DNA of 64,000 nt from Peribacillus frigoritolerans (GTDB lineage: Bacteria; Bacillota; Bacilli; Bacillales; Bacillaceae). Below are positions 7,414 to 15,330 of this stretch, in pieces. The DNA is taken from positions 496,001-560,000 of the forward strand of contig NZ_SMZY01000002.1 in the NCBI RefSeq assembly GCF_004358755.1, in the 5' to 3' direction. The notes beneath the pieces were generated by a model, which did not search any database, had not been told where the DNA came from, and saw nothing but the letters and a program-made list of their open reading frames with translations. How positions within the stretch are numbered: position 1 is the first letter of the stretch; each line of letters begins with the position of its first letter. A program made the translations under genes and the position numbers.

Positions 7414-8675
7414 TTACCTTAATATCCCTTTGGACCGTGACTGTTTGAGCCAATCAGGAAATTCGTTTAATAAGCGATTATACAATTCCTCGTCTGTCAC
7501 CTCGTTTAAATCATCAAGAGCGAAGAAATCGGCATTATCAACGACTCTTCCAATTAAATCGTCAAGTTTTTGAAGCACACCAAAATTTGCGTTTCCAAGG
7601 CCTACAAATTGCCAGAAAATATTTTGATTGGAGCAATCTATTAATAGTTTCGAAATTTTCTTATCTTCATAGATGCCTCCGTCACTGAAAAACACGACAA
7701 AAGTGGGCAGGGAATCGCTCGGTTCCTCTTGTGTATACTTGCGGATCACATCTTTCATGACTTCGGGTTCATTGTTGCCAATACCAAGTCCTCCAAAGAA
7801 CTTGGGTCTAGGATAGGTTCTCTCTACAAATCCCTCAAATTCTCTTTCTGTCACGCTTTTGGCTCTCATTGACTTGCTGCCGAAAAACCAAGTATCCTTC
7901 ACTCCGGCATCATCCATGCAGGCAGCGACAGCAAGCACCTTTTCAAAAGCACTTTGAACGGTTCCATTTGAATAGAGATTTGCCATAGAACCGGATGCAT
8001 CAATGACGTCAGCTACTCTTGCCTTCACATGCGAAATCTTTTTCTTTTCAAGTAAAATGACGACCTTCTTTTTCAGCAAATCAATCTTAGTTAAGGTAAT
8101 TGGTGCTTGCTTTACATGATCGACCTTAATTTCTTCCTCCATGTCCGATTCCTCTTCAACCGTTACTCCATGTGCTTCAGCAAGGAGTTTTAGCCCGCCG
8201 TTAAAACCTCTTCCTATCGCCCTAAGCTTATACCCCGAAGAATGGGGATACAATTCGGCAAGAACAAGTGCTTTTTCATCACCGGCATCGGTAACCTCAT
8301 ATGTAATTTCAGATTCAGCTGTTATGATCGATATACTGCATCCCTTTACTTCTTTAAATGCGGCAGATTCCCCATCTAAAGTTGCAGCAAAAATGCACTT
8401 TTCTGCCAATGAATTCGGCAGTTGATCCAATTGAATCGTAAAGACGGCAGATTGATCAGAAGACCGATTGAATGACACGTTTTTCTTAGGATCAGCAGGC
8501 TGAATATAAAAAATCATATAATTATCTGATGGAACCAGCCCATTTGAACCAACCATAAAGCAGCTGATGTCCAGATCACACGGCGCATATTTCCATGAAA
8601 AATGGATGTCGATTGAACCGTTGTTTCCGGAAGTGTATTGCCCCCTTTTGACAGCTTAATTTCATTTTTTATCAT
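7414..8675 (-). pseudogene. TerD/vWA (TerF-like) stress protein gene with a 5' frameshift
   Basis: Tellurium/stress-resistance-type protein joining an N-terminal TerD-like domain (CDLDISCFMVGSNG) to a C-terminal von Willebrand A domain with the metal-ion motif DASGS. The frame carrying both domains has its first ATG at 8556, inside the TerD core. A proper start with a GGGGGG-rich ribosome-binding site lies at 8675 in another frame (MIKNEIKLSKGGNTLPETT). The frame carrying YAPCDLDI can be followed upstream as GSIDIHFSWK, so one base appears missing near 8619-8621. Restoring it joins PETT to GSIDIHFSWK smoothly. Either a true frameshift or a sequencing error; a shortened product from 8556 would lack the first TerD strands. 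Confidence 0.75.
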
Positions 8676-8764
8676 CCTTATCCCCCCTGAAAATAATAGT
8701 CCATCATTATTGTATTAAAAAATATTAGACATTTCTGCATCTCCTTCCAATTTGTGCAAAACGG

Positions 8765-8793
8765 TTGATTCTCCTAATCAAATCTAGTAGAAT
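8765..8793 (+). promoter_or_regulatory. Sigma-A promoter
   Basis: TTGATT (8765-8770), 17-bp spacer, TAGAAT (8788-8793), about 40 bp before the ribosome-binding site of the gene at 8842. Confidence 0.6.
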
Positions 8794-8841
8794 TGTAAAC
8801 TGTGTTTTACGTTCGGATTTTAAAATTGGAAGGAGCCCAGT

Positions 8842-9345
8842 ATGTATAATTCTGTCTTAACACGCAGTGAACAGACATCCATTGACGCTGAAGAACTTCA
8901 GTTTCAGCTTTTTAGAATGCAGGATAATCTGAAGGAAATTGCCAAGCGATGGCAGGTTGTCGGAATTGAGCAGACGAAAGAAGATAAATGGGTCGTGGTT
9001 TATGCACAAAATGACGGTGATTCATGCAAGGTGATGCTGAATGATTGTGAATCAGCTTATCGGGGCACATGGGATTTTTCCATCCATGCCACATACAACG
9101 ATGATAAGGCGATTCACATCGGAGATATCAAAGGCCCTGCAAATAAGGGCTACGGATCCATTTGCATGAATTATTTAAAAGAGTTTGCTAAAGATCAAAA
9201 CATTCCCTACATCACTGGCGACATTGCCAAAAGAGACTGGGATCACGTTGACCGTCTTGTCCATTTCTATGAAAAACATGACTTTAAAGTAAATATTGAC
9301 TATGACAGGCAAGCAGGCGAAATTGAATGGAATGATATGTATTAA
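8842..9345 (+). CDS. GNAT-like protein
   Basis: 167 aa. The second half shows a GNAT pattern: IHIGDIKGPANKGYGSICMNYL, where the G-x-G-x-G/A turn would bind acyl-CoA, and a terminal DRLVHFYEKHDFKV motif typical of the last GNAT helix and strand. The first 70 residues are a helical region that I cannot assign. GGAAGGAG lies 6-8 nt before the ATG. Cytosolic; substrate unknown. Confidence 0.65.
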   Translation: MYNSVLTRSEQTSIDAEELQFQLFRMQDNLKEIAKRWQVVGIEQTKEDKWVVVYAQNDGDSCKVMLNDCESAYRGTWDFSIHATYNDDKAIHIGDIKGPANKGYGSICMNYLKEFAKDQNIPYITGDIAKRDWDHVDRLVHFYEKHDFKVNIDYDRQAGEIEWNDMY

Positions 9346-9372
9346 GAAGCTGACACGGTCTGCTTCTTTTTT
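9344..9372 (+). terminator. Terminator hairpin
   Basis: AAGAAGC (9344-9350) with GCTTCTT (9362-9368), followed by TTTT; overlaps the stop codon of the GNAT-like gene. Confidence 0.6.
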
Positions 9373-9464
9373 GTTGGGCTAAAAAATGCGGAGGACGCTC
9401 TGGCACCCGAATTTTGATTTTTTACAGTTTGTTTTTCGCCGTTATTAATTTTTCATTTTTCTGA

Positions 9465-9490
9465 GGCGATCATAGGTTGATCGCCTTTTC
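9465..9490 (+). terminator. Orphan terminator-like hairpin before the repeat array
   Basis: Perfect stem GGCGATCA (9465-9472) with TGATCGCC (9478-9485), loop TAGGT, then TTTTCT. No gene lies between the previous terminator and this one, so it may end a short untranslated RNA or act as a second terminator. Confidence 0.6.
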
Positions 9491-9521
9491 TAATGGATTA
9501 TCCCCATTTGAATACTTATAT

Positions 9522-10530
9522 GGGCTCCGGCACGAGATCAGTGTTTCAAAACCGAATTTGCAGCACTTAATATGTGCTCCGGCACGAGATCAGTGTTTCA
9601 AAACCGAATTTGCAGCACTTAATATGCGCTCCGGCACGAGATCAGGGTTTCAAAACTGAATTTACAGCACTTAATATGGCCTCCGGCACGAGATCAGTGT
9701 TTCAAAACCGAATTTGCAGCACTTAATATCGGCTCCCGCACGAGATCAGTGTTTCAAAACCGAATTTGCAGCACTTAATATCGGCTCCCGCACGAGATCA
9801 GTGTTTCATTACTGAATTTGCAGCACTTAATATGTGCTCCGGCACGAGATCAGGGTTTCAATACTGAATTTACAGCACTTAATATCGGCTCCGACACGAG
9901 ATCAGTGTTTCAATACTGAATTTACAGCACTTAATATCGGCTCCAGCACGAGATCAGTGTTTCAAAACCGAATTTACAGCACTTAATATCGGCTCCCGCA
10001 CGAGATCAGTGTTTCAAAACCGAATTTACAGCACTTAATATCGGCTCCGGCACGAGATAAGTGTTTCAAAACCGAATTTGCAGCACTTAATATCGGCTCC
10101 CGCACGAGATCAGTGTTTCAAAACCGAATTTGCAGCACTTAATATCGGCTCCCGCACGAGATCAGTGTTTCAAAACCGAATTTGCAGCACTTAATATCGG
10201 CTCCCGCACGAGATCAGTGTTTCAAAACCGAATTTACAGCACTTAATATCGGCTCCCGCACGAGATCAGTGTTTCAAAACCGAATTTGCAGCACTTAATA
10301 TCGGCTCCCGCACGAGATCAGTGTTTCAAAACCGAATTTGCAGCACTTAATATGGCCTCCGGCACGAGATCAGTGTTTCAAAACCGAATTTGCAGCACTT
10401 AATATCGGCTCCCGCACGAGATAAGTGTTTCAAAACCGAATTTACAGCACTTAATATGCGCTCCGGCACGAGATCAGTGTTTCAAAACCGAATTTGCAGC
10501 ACTTAATGCGGGCTTAAGCACCAGATAAAT
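9522..10530. repeat. Non-coding array of nineteen 52-bp tandem repeats
   Basis: CACGAGAT recurs at 9531 and then every 52 bp to 10467, nineteen times without one insertion or deletion; a twentieth, degraded unit starts at 10519. The unit contains CACGAGATCAGTGTTTCA, AACCGAATTTGCAGC and ACTTAATAT. Variation is concentrated just before CACGAG: units reading AATATG are always followed by CTCCGG, while those reading AATATCGGCTCC mostly continue CCG. 52 is not a multiple of three, so no frame stays in phase. It lies between the GNAT-like gene and the amino acid transporter. Confidence 0.95.
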
Positions 10531-10699
10531 GTTTTATGCTGCTCGTCATGAATCTATCCTATCTCCCTCCCCCCTAATTTCAAAGTTTTCAAATTATATG
10601 ATTACCCTCCTGCAGCTTAGGGTATGTACAACTAGGGCATTTTTTCCTGTTTACCATAATCGCGCTATTTCAAAAAAAGAAAGGAGCCATGAACATTCA

Positions 10700-11479
10700 A
10701 TGAGAAAAAAAGCATTACTCTTATTCTCTGCCCTTTTTCTTGTCAGCATGCTTACCGCCTGCGCAGAAAAAGAGAAATTATCAGATGGCACGGAACTGAT
10801 TGACAAAGATGAATTTGTGTTTGCGGCTTCAGGTGAATTCAAGCCATTCAGCTATGTGAAGGATGATATGACGATGACCGGGTTTGATGTTGCAGTCGGC
10901 GAAGCGATTGCAAAGGAGCTTGGCCTTACGCCAGTTCAAAAGCGAATCAAATTTAAAGGCATTGTTGAAGGCGTGAAAACCGGCCGTGCAGATGCGGCAG
11001 TTGCCAGCCACACGATTAACGATCAGCGTGCAAAGCATGTTTCTTTTTCCACTCCCTACTACTACTCGGGTCCTCAGATATTCACACGCCCTGACAGTGA
11101 TATCAAAACAACAGAAGATCTAAAAGGAAAAGAAGTTGCCGTAGCAAAAGGTTCTACATATGCTGCAACCGCAGAAAAATACACAAAAAACATAAAGATG
11201 TACGATAGCGATATTACTGCCCTTAAAGCGCTGAGTACAGGCCGCCACGACGCGGTCATAACTGATTTTGTAACAGGAAAAAGTGCAGCTAAAGGCGGAT
11301 TTGACATCGTCGGTCAGCAGCTGATCGAACGAAGCGAGCAGGCTGTAGTCATTCCCCAGGATAATCCCGTTCTTTTAAAAAGAGTGAATGAAGCGCTGGA
11401 AAAACTCAGACAGGACGGTACCCTTAAGAAAATCAGCATTGATTACTTCGGAGAAGACATTACGACGAAACCTGAGTAA
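10700..11479 (+). CDS. Polar amino acid ABC transporter, substrate-binding lipoprotein
   Basis: Extracellular SBP of family 3 (glutamine/arginine/cystine type), about 259 aa. A lipoprotein signal ends at the lipobox LTAC. The mature part has the family pattern FKPFSYVKDDMTMTGFDVAVGEAIAKELG and LKGKEVAVAKGSTY, ending KKISIDYFGEDIT. The exact amino acid cannot be told. The ATG at 10700 is the only in-frame start near the site GAAAGGAG (10679-10686), although the 13-nt spacing is long; an ATG at 10689 in another frame ends at once. First gene of a three-gene importer operon. Confidence 0.85.
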   Translation: MRKKALLLFSALFLVSMLTACAEKEKLSDGTELIDKDEFVFAASGEFKPFSYVKDDMTMTGFDVAVGEAIAKELGLTPVQKRIKFKGIVEGVKTGRADAAVASHTINDQRAKHVSFSTPYYYSGPQIFTRPDSDIKTTEDLKGKEVAVAKGSTYAATAEKYTKNIKMYDSDITALKALSTGRHDAVITDFVTGKSAAKGGFDIVGQQLIERSEQAVVIPQDNPVLLKRVNEALEKLRQDGTLKKISIDYFGEDITTKPE

Positions 11480-11512
11480 CCCACCATTTGCACAGAAAGG
11501 ATGTTGTTCATT

Positions 11513-12178
11513 TTGCCTAGTTTTTCACATTTTTTTGATTCGTTAGTTGCGAACAGAGGCGTCTTTTTTGATGCGATGCTTGTCACCCTGCAATTAACGG
11601 TTGTTTCCATTTTAATCGGTATTGTCATCGGCCTCTTTTTTGCCCTTTTAAAAATTTCTAAATTAAAAGTGCTTGGCATTATCTCGGATACTTACATTTA
11701 TTTAGTTCGGGGGACGCCTTTGATTGTACAGATCTTCATCCTGTACTTCGGGTTCAGCGGACTCTTCTTAATTCCCGATTTCTGGGCTGCTTCACTGGCG
11801 CTCGCCTTTCATAACGGTGCCTACATTGCCGAAATCTTCCGCGGGACCATTCAGTCCATTGATAAAGGACAGATGGAAGCAGGACGCTCTCTTGGCATGA
11901 CAAGAGGCCTTACAATGAGAAGAATCATTATGCCCCAGGCTTTCAGACGCGCTCTTCCGCCGCTTGGAAACCAGATGATTATAGGGCTTAAGGATTCGTC
12001 CCTTGCAGCCTTTATTTCCATAAATGAGCTCTTTAATGTGGCGACCACACTTGGCTCAAACAACTTTGACGAAATGACATTTTTATTAATAGTTGCCGTT
12101 TATTACTTAATTTTAGTGGCCATTTTAACACTTATCGTAAATGGTCTTGAAAAGAAAATGTCGATCAGCGACCGCTAA
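11513..12178 (+). CDS. Polar amino acid ABC transporter, permease
   Basis: HisM/GlnP-type membrane permease, about 221 aa, with the family motifs LVRGTPLIVQIFI, GAYIAEIFRGTIQSI and the EAA loop EAGRSLGMTRGLTMRRIIMPQ that contacts the ATPase. The extended site AGAAAGGATG (11494-11503) fits the TTG at 11513 best; ATG at 11501 sits inside the ribosome-binding site. It lies 33 bp after the SBP gene. Confidence 0.85.
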   Translation: MPSFSHFFDSLVANRGVFFDAMLVTLQLTVVSILIGIVIGLFFALLKISKLKVLGIISDTYIYLVRGTPLIVQIFILYFGFSGLFLIPDFWAASLALAFHNGAYIAEIFRGTIQSIDKGQMEAGRSLGMTRGLTMRRIIMPQAFRRALPPLGNQMIIGLKDSSLAAFISINELFNVATTLGSNNFDEMTFLLIVAVYYLILVAILTLIVNGLEKKMSISDR

Positions 12179-12192
12179 GGAGGTAATGCTTT

Positions 12193-12936
12193 TTGGAAAC
12201 GAAAGAAATGATCAAGGTTGAAAAGCTGAATAAATCATTCGGCGACCTGCATGTATTAAAAGATATTGATATGAAGGTGAACGAAAGCGATGTTGTCTGT
12301 TTAATCGGTTCAAGCGGATCCGGAAAAAGCACCCTGCTAAGATGCCTGAACTTCCTTGAGAAAAAAGACAATGGAAAAATCATCATTAACGGCGAGGAAA
12401 TCACTCAGGCTACACATGACATTAATGAAGTACGCCAAAAAGTCGGAATGGTATTTCAGCACTTTCAATTATTCCCTCACAAAACCGTGATTGAAAATAT
12501 TATGGAAGCACCGCTTATGGTGAAGAAAATGAAAAAAGAACAGGCAGCCTCTGAAGCTCGTGCCCTGCTTGAAAAAGTAGGCCTTTCAGATAAAGCCGAT
12601 GTGTATCCAAATAAACTTTCAGGAGGCCAGAAGCAGCGTGTGGCGATTGCCCGCGCCCTTGCGATGAAGCCTGAAATCATGCTATTTGATGAACCAACAT
12701 CTGCACTTGATCCAGAGCTTGTGGGTGAAGTATTAGCTACAATGAAAGAGCTGGCTGTTGAAGGAATGACGATGGTTGTCGTCACGCATGAAATGCAATT
12801 TGCCCGAGAGGTGGCCGATTGGATTGTTTATATGAATGAAGGGCGAATTGTTGAGAGAGGCCATCCTGATGACTTCTTTACCAATCCGCAGGAAGAACGC
12901 ACGAAAGAATTTTTAAGAACGACGCAGTTAAATTAA
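12193..12936 (+). CDS. Polar amino acid ABC transporter, ATPase
   Basis: GlnQ/ArtM-type ATPase, 247 aa. Walker [11 protein letters not shown]-loop in [10 protein letters not shown], signature LSGGQKQR, Walker [12 protein letters not shown] and the switch His in VVVTHEM are all present. It starts at a TTG with AAGGAGG 9 nt upstream that overlaps the permease stop codon. It powers import through the permease and SBP encoded just upstream. Confidence 0.92.
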   Translation: METKEMIKVEKLNKSFGDLHVLKDIDMKVNESDVVCLIGSSGSGKSTLLRCLNFLEKKDNGKIIINGEEITQATHDINEVRQKVGMVFQHFQLFPHKTVIENIMEAPLMVKKMKKEQAASEARALLEKVGLSDKADVYPNKLSGGQKQRVAIARALAMKPEIMLFDEPTSALDPELVGEVLATMKELAVEGMTMVVVTHEMQFAREVADWIVYMNEGRIVERGHPDDFFTNPQEERTKEFLRTTQLN

Positions 12937-12981
12937 ATGAAAAGCGGAACTGACTGTTTAGGCCCGACAGACAGATAAGAC

Positions 12982-13020
12982 TTCACCCGAAAAGTCCGGC
13001 TGCGCCTTTTTGGGTGAATT
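12982..13020 (+). terminator. Hairpin after the amino acid importer operon
   Basis: TTCACCCGAAAAG (12982-12994) pairs with CTTTTTGGGTGAA (13006-13018) with a single mismatch around an 11-nt loop. U-run is poor after the stem, so it may be a processing or stabilising hairpin. Confidence 0.5.
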
Positions 13021-13150
13021 TGTTCTGGCCGAGGGACTAGGAGGTGCAGCTAGACATCGAAGCGCATAATTTCATACAGAACAAAGCTCAGATAACTTTA
13101 TATCATTCTCTGCACCCTTTTAACTTTTATAAATTCTTTAAAACACAGAT

Positions 13151-13183
13151 AAGACGTGAGATTTCCGGATCTCACGTCTTTTT
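13151..13183 (+). terminator. Strong rho-independent terminator
   Basis: Perfect 12-bp stem AAGACGTGAGAT (13151-13162) with ATCTCACGTCTT (13169-13180), loop TTCCGG, then TTT. It is 215 bp after the ATPase stop codon. The 377-bp stretch 12937-13313 otherwise holds the hairpin at 12982, the promoter at 13210 and no convincing gene. Confidence 0.75.
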
Positions 13184-13209
13184 GTGTGCTCTTTACAATA
13201 AATTTCATA

Positions 13210-13238
13210 TTGCTTTTGCCTGCAAAATTAAGTATGAT
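13210..13238 (+). promoter_or_regulatory. Sigma-A promoter
   Basis: TTGCTT (13210-13215), 17-bp spacer, TATGAT (13233-13238), upstream of the YczE-type gene and downstream of the terminator at 13151. Confidence 0.55.
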
Positions 13239-13313
13239 GAAAACGGTTCAAAGAGGTCTGATGACTAACATCCAATTACTTACAATAGATACCAGCTTGA
13301 GAGGAGATTTTTG

Positions 13314-13931
13314 ATGAAAGAAAGAGCATTATTTTTTATCACGGGATTATTGATTTTGACACTAGGTGTTTCTCTGATTATCAAATCAGGTTTAGGGGCA
13401 TCCTCATGGGACGCACTAGCTGTAGGCGAATCAAACATGTTTGGCCTGACAGTCGGAACTTGTATTTTCATTAATGGAATCGCTTTAATTTTCATCAATG
13501 CTTTCTTGATGAAGAAAAAGCCTGAAATTCTTGCAGCAGCAAGTATTCTTCTAATTGGAGCATTGATTGATTTTTGGCTGCTGGTTGTTTTAAAACACTA
13601 TTCGCCGACTGTCCTGTTTTTCCAGGCTTCAGCTCTTATCGCCGGCATTCTCTCAATGGGCGCGGGAGTAGCTATTTACCTGCAGGCTAAATTCCCTGCA
13701 AGCCCGATGGACACATTGATGGTTGCAATTCATACTCGCTTTGGCTTGAACTTGAGAAATTCGCGAATCATCAGTGAAGCCTTCGCTCTTCTTCTTGCTT
13801 TTATTTTTCAAGGGGCAATCGGGATCGGGACATTTATTGTCACGCTTACATTAGGGTTTGTTGTTCAATATTTTTATCCTAAATTTGAAGGTTTATTATT
13901 TAAAATGAGTAGCAAACTATCTTATAAATAA
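13314..13931 (+). CDS. YczE/YitT-type integral membrane protein
   Basis: About 205 aa, five or six membrane helices, with the YczE-family features GVSLIIKSGLGASSWDAL near the N-terminus, LIGALIDFW and PMDTLMVAIHTRFG. Such proteins are of unknown function, although relatives affect lipopeptide production. GAGGAG (13301-13306) is 7 nt before the ATG; a TTG precedes it at 13311. Monocistronic under the promoter at 13210. Confidence 0.75.
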   Translation: MKERALFFITGLLILTLGVSLIIKSGLGASSWDALAVGESNMFGLTVGTCIFINGIALIFINAFLMKKKPEILAAASILLIGALIDFWLLVVLKHYSPTVLFFQASALIAGILSMGAGVAIYLQAKFPASPMDTLMVAIHTRFGLNLRNSRIISEAFALLLAFIFQGAIGIGTFIVTLTLGFVVQYFYPKFEGLLFKMSSKLSYK

Positions 13932-13958
13932 AACGAAATTCTTTTTTAAAAAATAAGG

Positions 13959-13987
13959 TTGATTTGTTCCTACTAATCTATTATAGT
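13959..13987 (+). promoter_or_regulatory. Sigma-A promoter of nupC
   Basis: TTGATT (13959-13964), 17-bp spacer, TATAGT (13982-13987), followed by an operator-like dyad and a cre. Confidence 0.7.
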
Positions 13988-14001
13988 TAAATACGTCAGA
14001 G

Positions 14002-14018
14002 GTCAGACATCAGATGAC
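14002..14018. promoter_or_regulatory. Dyad operator downstream of the nupC promoter
   Basis: GTCAGACATCAGATGAC, with nested symmetry GTCA/TGAC and CATC-A-GATG. It lies about 8-24 bp after the expected transcription start, where a repressor would block elongation. The style resembles GntR/FadR sites, but the regulator is not known. Confidence 0.45.
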
Positions 14019-14042
14019 GCTGGCTCTCTTTTTGGAATTAGA

Positions 14043-14056
14043 TGAAAGCGTATACA
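14043..14056 (+). promoter_or_regulatory. CcpA catabolite-responsive element (cre)
   Basis: TGAAAGCGTATACA matches the cre consensus TGNNANCGNWNNCA at every fixed position; it lies between promoter and nupC start. Nucleoside uptake genes are commonly CcpA-repressed in Bacillus. Confidence 0.65.
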
Positions 14057-14102
14057 GATTCTTTTCAAAAATGCTTTTAAATACATCTCAGAGGTGAAGA
14101 AA

Positions 14103-15284
14103 ATGAAATACCTAATAGCCCTTCTCGGTTTAGTGATTGTACTCGGATTAGCATGGGTTGCAAGCAGCGACCGCAGAAAAATTAAGTTCAAACCTGTTGC
14201 CCTTATGATTGTGATTCAAATTCTATTAACGTTCCTATTATTAAACACGAAGTTTGGTTTGATCATGATCACAGCGATTGCTGATGGATTCGGCAAATTG
14301 CTTGGCTATGCAAATGAAGGAATCATGTTCGTTTTCGGCGGACTTGCAAATGATGGACAAGCTCCATTTTTCTTGAATGTATTGCTGCCAATCGTCTTTA
14401 TCTCAGCACTTATCGGGATTTTCCAATACATTAAGGTCCTCCCTTTTATCATGAAAGGCATTGGATTTGCATTAAGCAAAATCAATGGAATGGGCAAACT
14501 CGAATCATATAACGCAGTGGCATCTGCCATTGTTGGACAATCTGAAGTTTTCATCACTGTTAAAAAACAGCTTGGCCAATTATCATCACAGCGTCTTTAC
14601 ACGCTTTGTGCATCGGCTATGTCGACGGTATCAATGTCCATCGTTGGTGCTTACATGACAATGATCGAGCCAAGATACGTTGTAACAGCAATCGTCATCA
14701 ACTTGTTTGGCGGATTCATTATCGCATCAATCATTAATCCTTACACTGTTTCTGATGAAGAAGATATTCTTGTCATTCAAGAAGAAGAAAAGCAATCCTT
14801 CTTCGAAATGCTTGGCGAATATATCATGGATGGATTTAAAGTAGCTATTATCGTAGGTGCAATGCTTATCGGTTTCGTTGCTTTAATCGCTGCTGTCAAC
14901 AATATTTTCGACATGATATTCGGCATTACATTCCAAGGAATCTTAGGTTATCTTTTTGCTCCAATTGCGTTCATTATGGGTGTTCCTATGAGTGAAGCAG
15001 TTGCTGCCGGCGGAATTATGGCCACTAAACTAGTAACAAACGAATTCGTTGCAATGATGGATCTGGCTAAAGTATCTGAGAACTTCAGCGAACGCACACT
15101 TGGAATCATCTCAGTATTCCTTGTATCCTTTGCTAACTTCTCTTCAATCGGAATCATTGCTGGTGCTGTTAAAGGACTTCATGAAAAACAAGGGAATGTT
15201 GTTGCCCGCTTTGGATTGAAATTGCTTTACGGTGCTACACTTGTAAGTATTTTATCTGCGATTATTGTAAGTATCGTATTATAA
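14103..15284 (+). CDS. nupC: NupC-family concentrative nucleoside transporter
   Basis: Proton- or sodium-coupled nucleoside importer of the CNT family, 393 aa, about the usual length for bacterial members. The conserved core appears as [32 protein letters not shown] and a C-terminal [15 protein letters not shown]; eight or more hydrophobic helices are visible. GAGGTG lies 6 nt before the ATG at 14103; a GTG at 14094 is inside that site. A single gene under the promoter/dyad/cre region at 13959-14056, so it is probably induced by its substrate and repressed by preferred sugars. Confidence 0.88.
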   Translation: MKYLIALLGLVIVLGLAWVASSDRRKIKFKPVALMIVIQILLTFLLLNTKFGLIMITAIADGFGKLLGYANEGIMFVFGGLANDGQAPFFLNVLLPIVFISALIGIFQYIKVLPFIMKGIGFALSKINGMGKLESYNAVASAIVGQSEVFITVKKQLGQLSSQRLYTLCASAMSTVSMSIVGAYMTMIEPRYVVTAIVINLFGGFIIASIINPYTVSDEEDILVIQEEEKQSFFEMLGEYIMDGFKVAIIVGAMLIGFVALIAAVNNIFDMIFGITFQGILGYLFAPIAFIMGVPMSEAVAAGGIMATKLVTNEFVAMMDLAKVSENFSERTLGIISVFLVSFANFSSIGIIAGAVKGLHEKQGNVVARFGLKLLYGATLVSILSAIIVSIVL

Positions 15285-15288
15285 GAAC

Positions 15289-15324
15289 AAAAGCAGCAGG
15301 GATGTTAACATCCCTGCTGCTTTT
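15289..15324. terminator. Bidirectional terminator
   Basis: Perfect 16-bp inverted repeat (15289-15304 with 15309-15324, loop TTAA) with A and T tracts at both ends, between convergent nupC and the carboxypeptidase gene. Confidence 0.92.
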
Positions 15325-15330
15325 ATGTCC

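Noticed and set aside
9477-9659. Open frame of 60 codons running into the 52-bp array
   Set aside because: The period is not a multiple of three, so the frame changes at each unit; there is no ribosome-binding site and the product is a repeat artefact.
9522-10530. CRISPR array
   Set aside because: The units are contiguous and near-identical with no variable spacers, and no cas genes are present. The same holds for 55430-55790.
10531-10699. T-box leader before the amino acid importer
   Set aside because: I found no T-box sequence or terminator/antiterminator pair; the region is short and only AT-rich.
13044-13268. Possible 74-codon gene between importer and YczE-type gene
   Set aside because: It crosses the strong terminator at 13151 and the promoter at 13210 and has no ribosome-binding site in place.
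13932-14102. Riboswitch in front of nupC
   Set aside because: No purine or other aptamer core was recognised; the region is better explained by promoter, dyad and cre.
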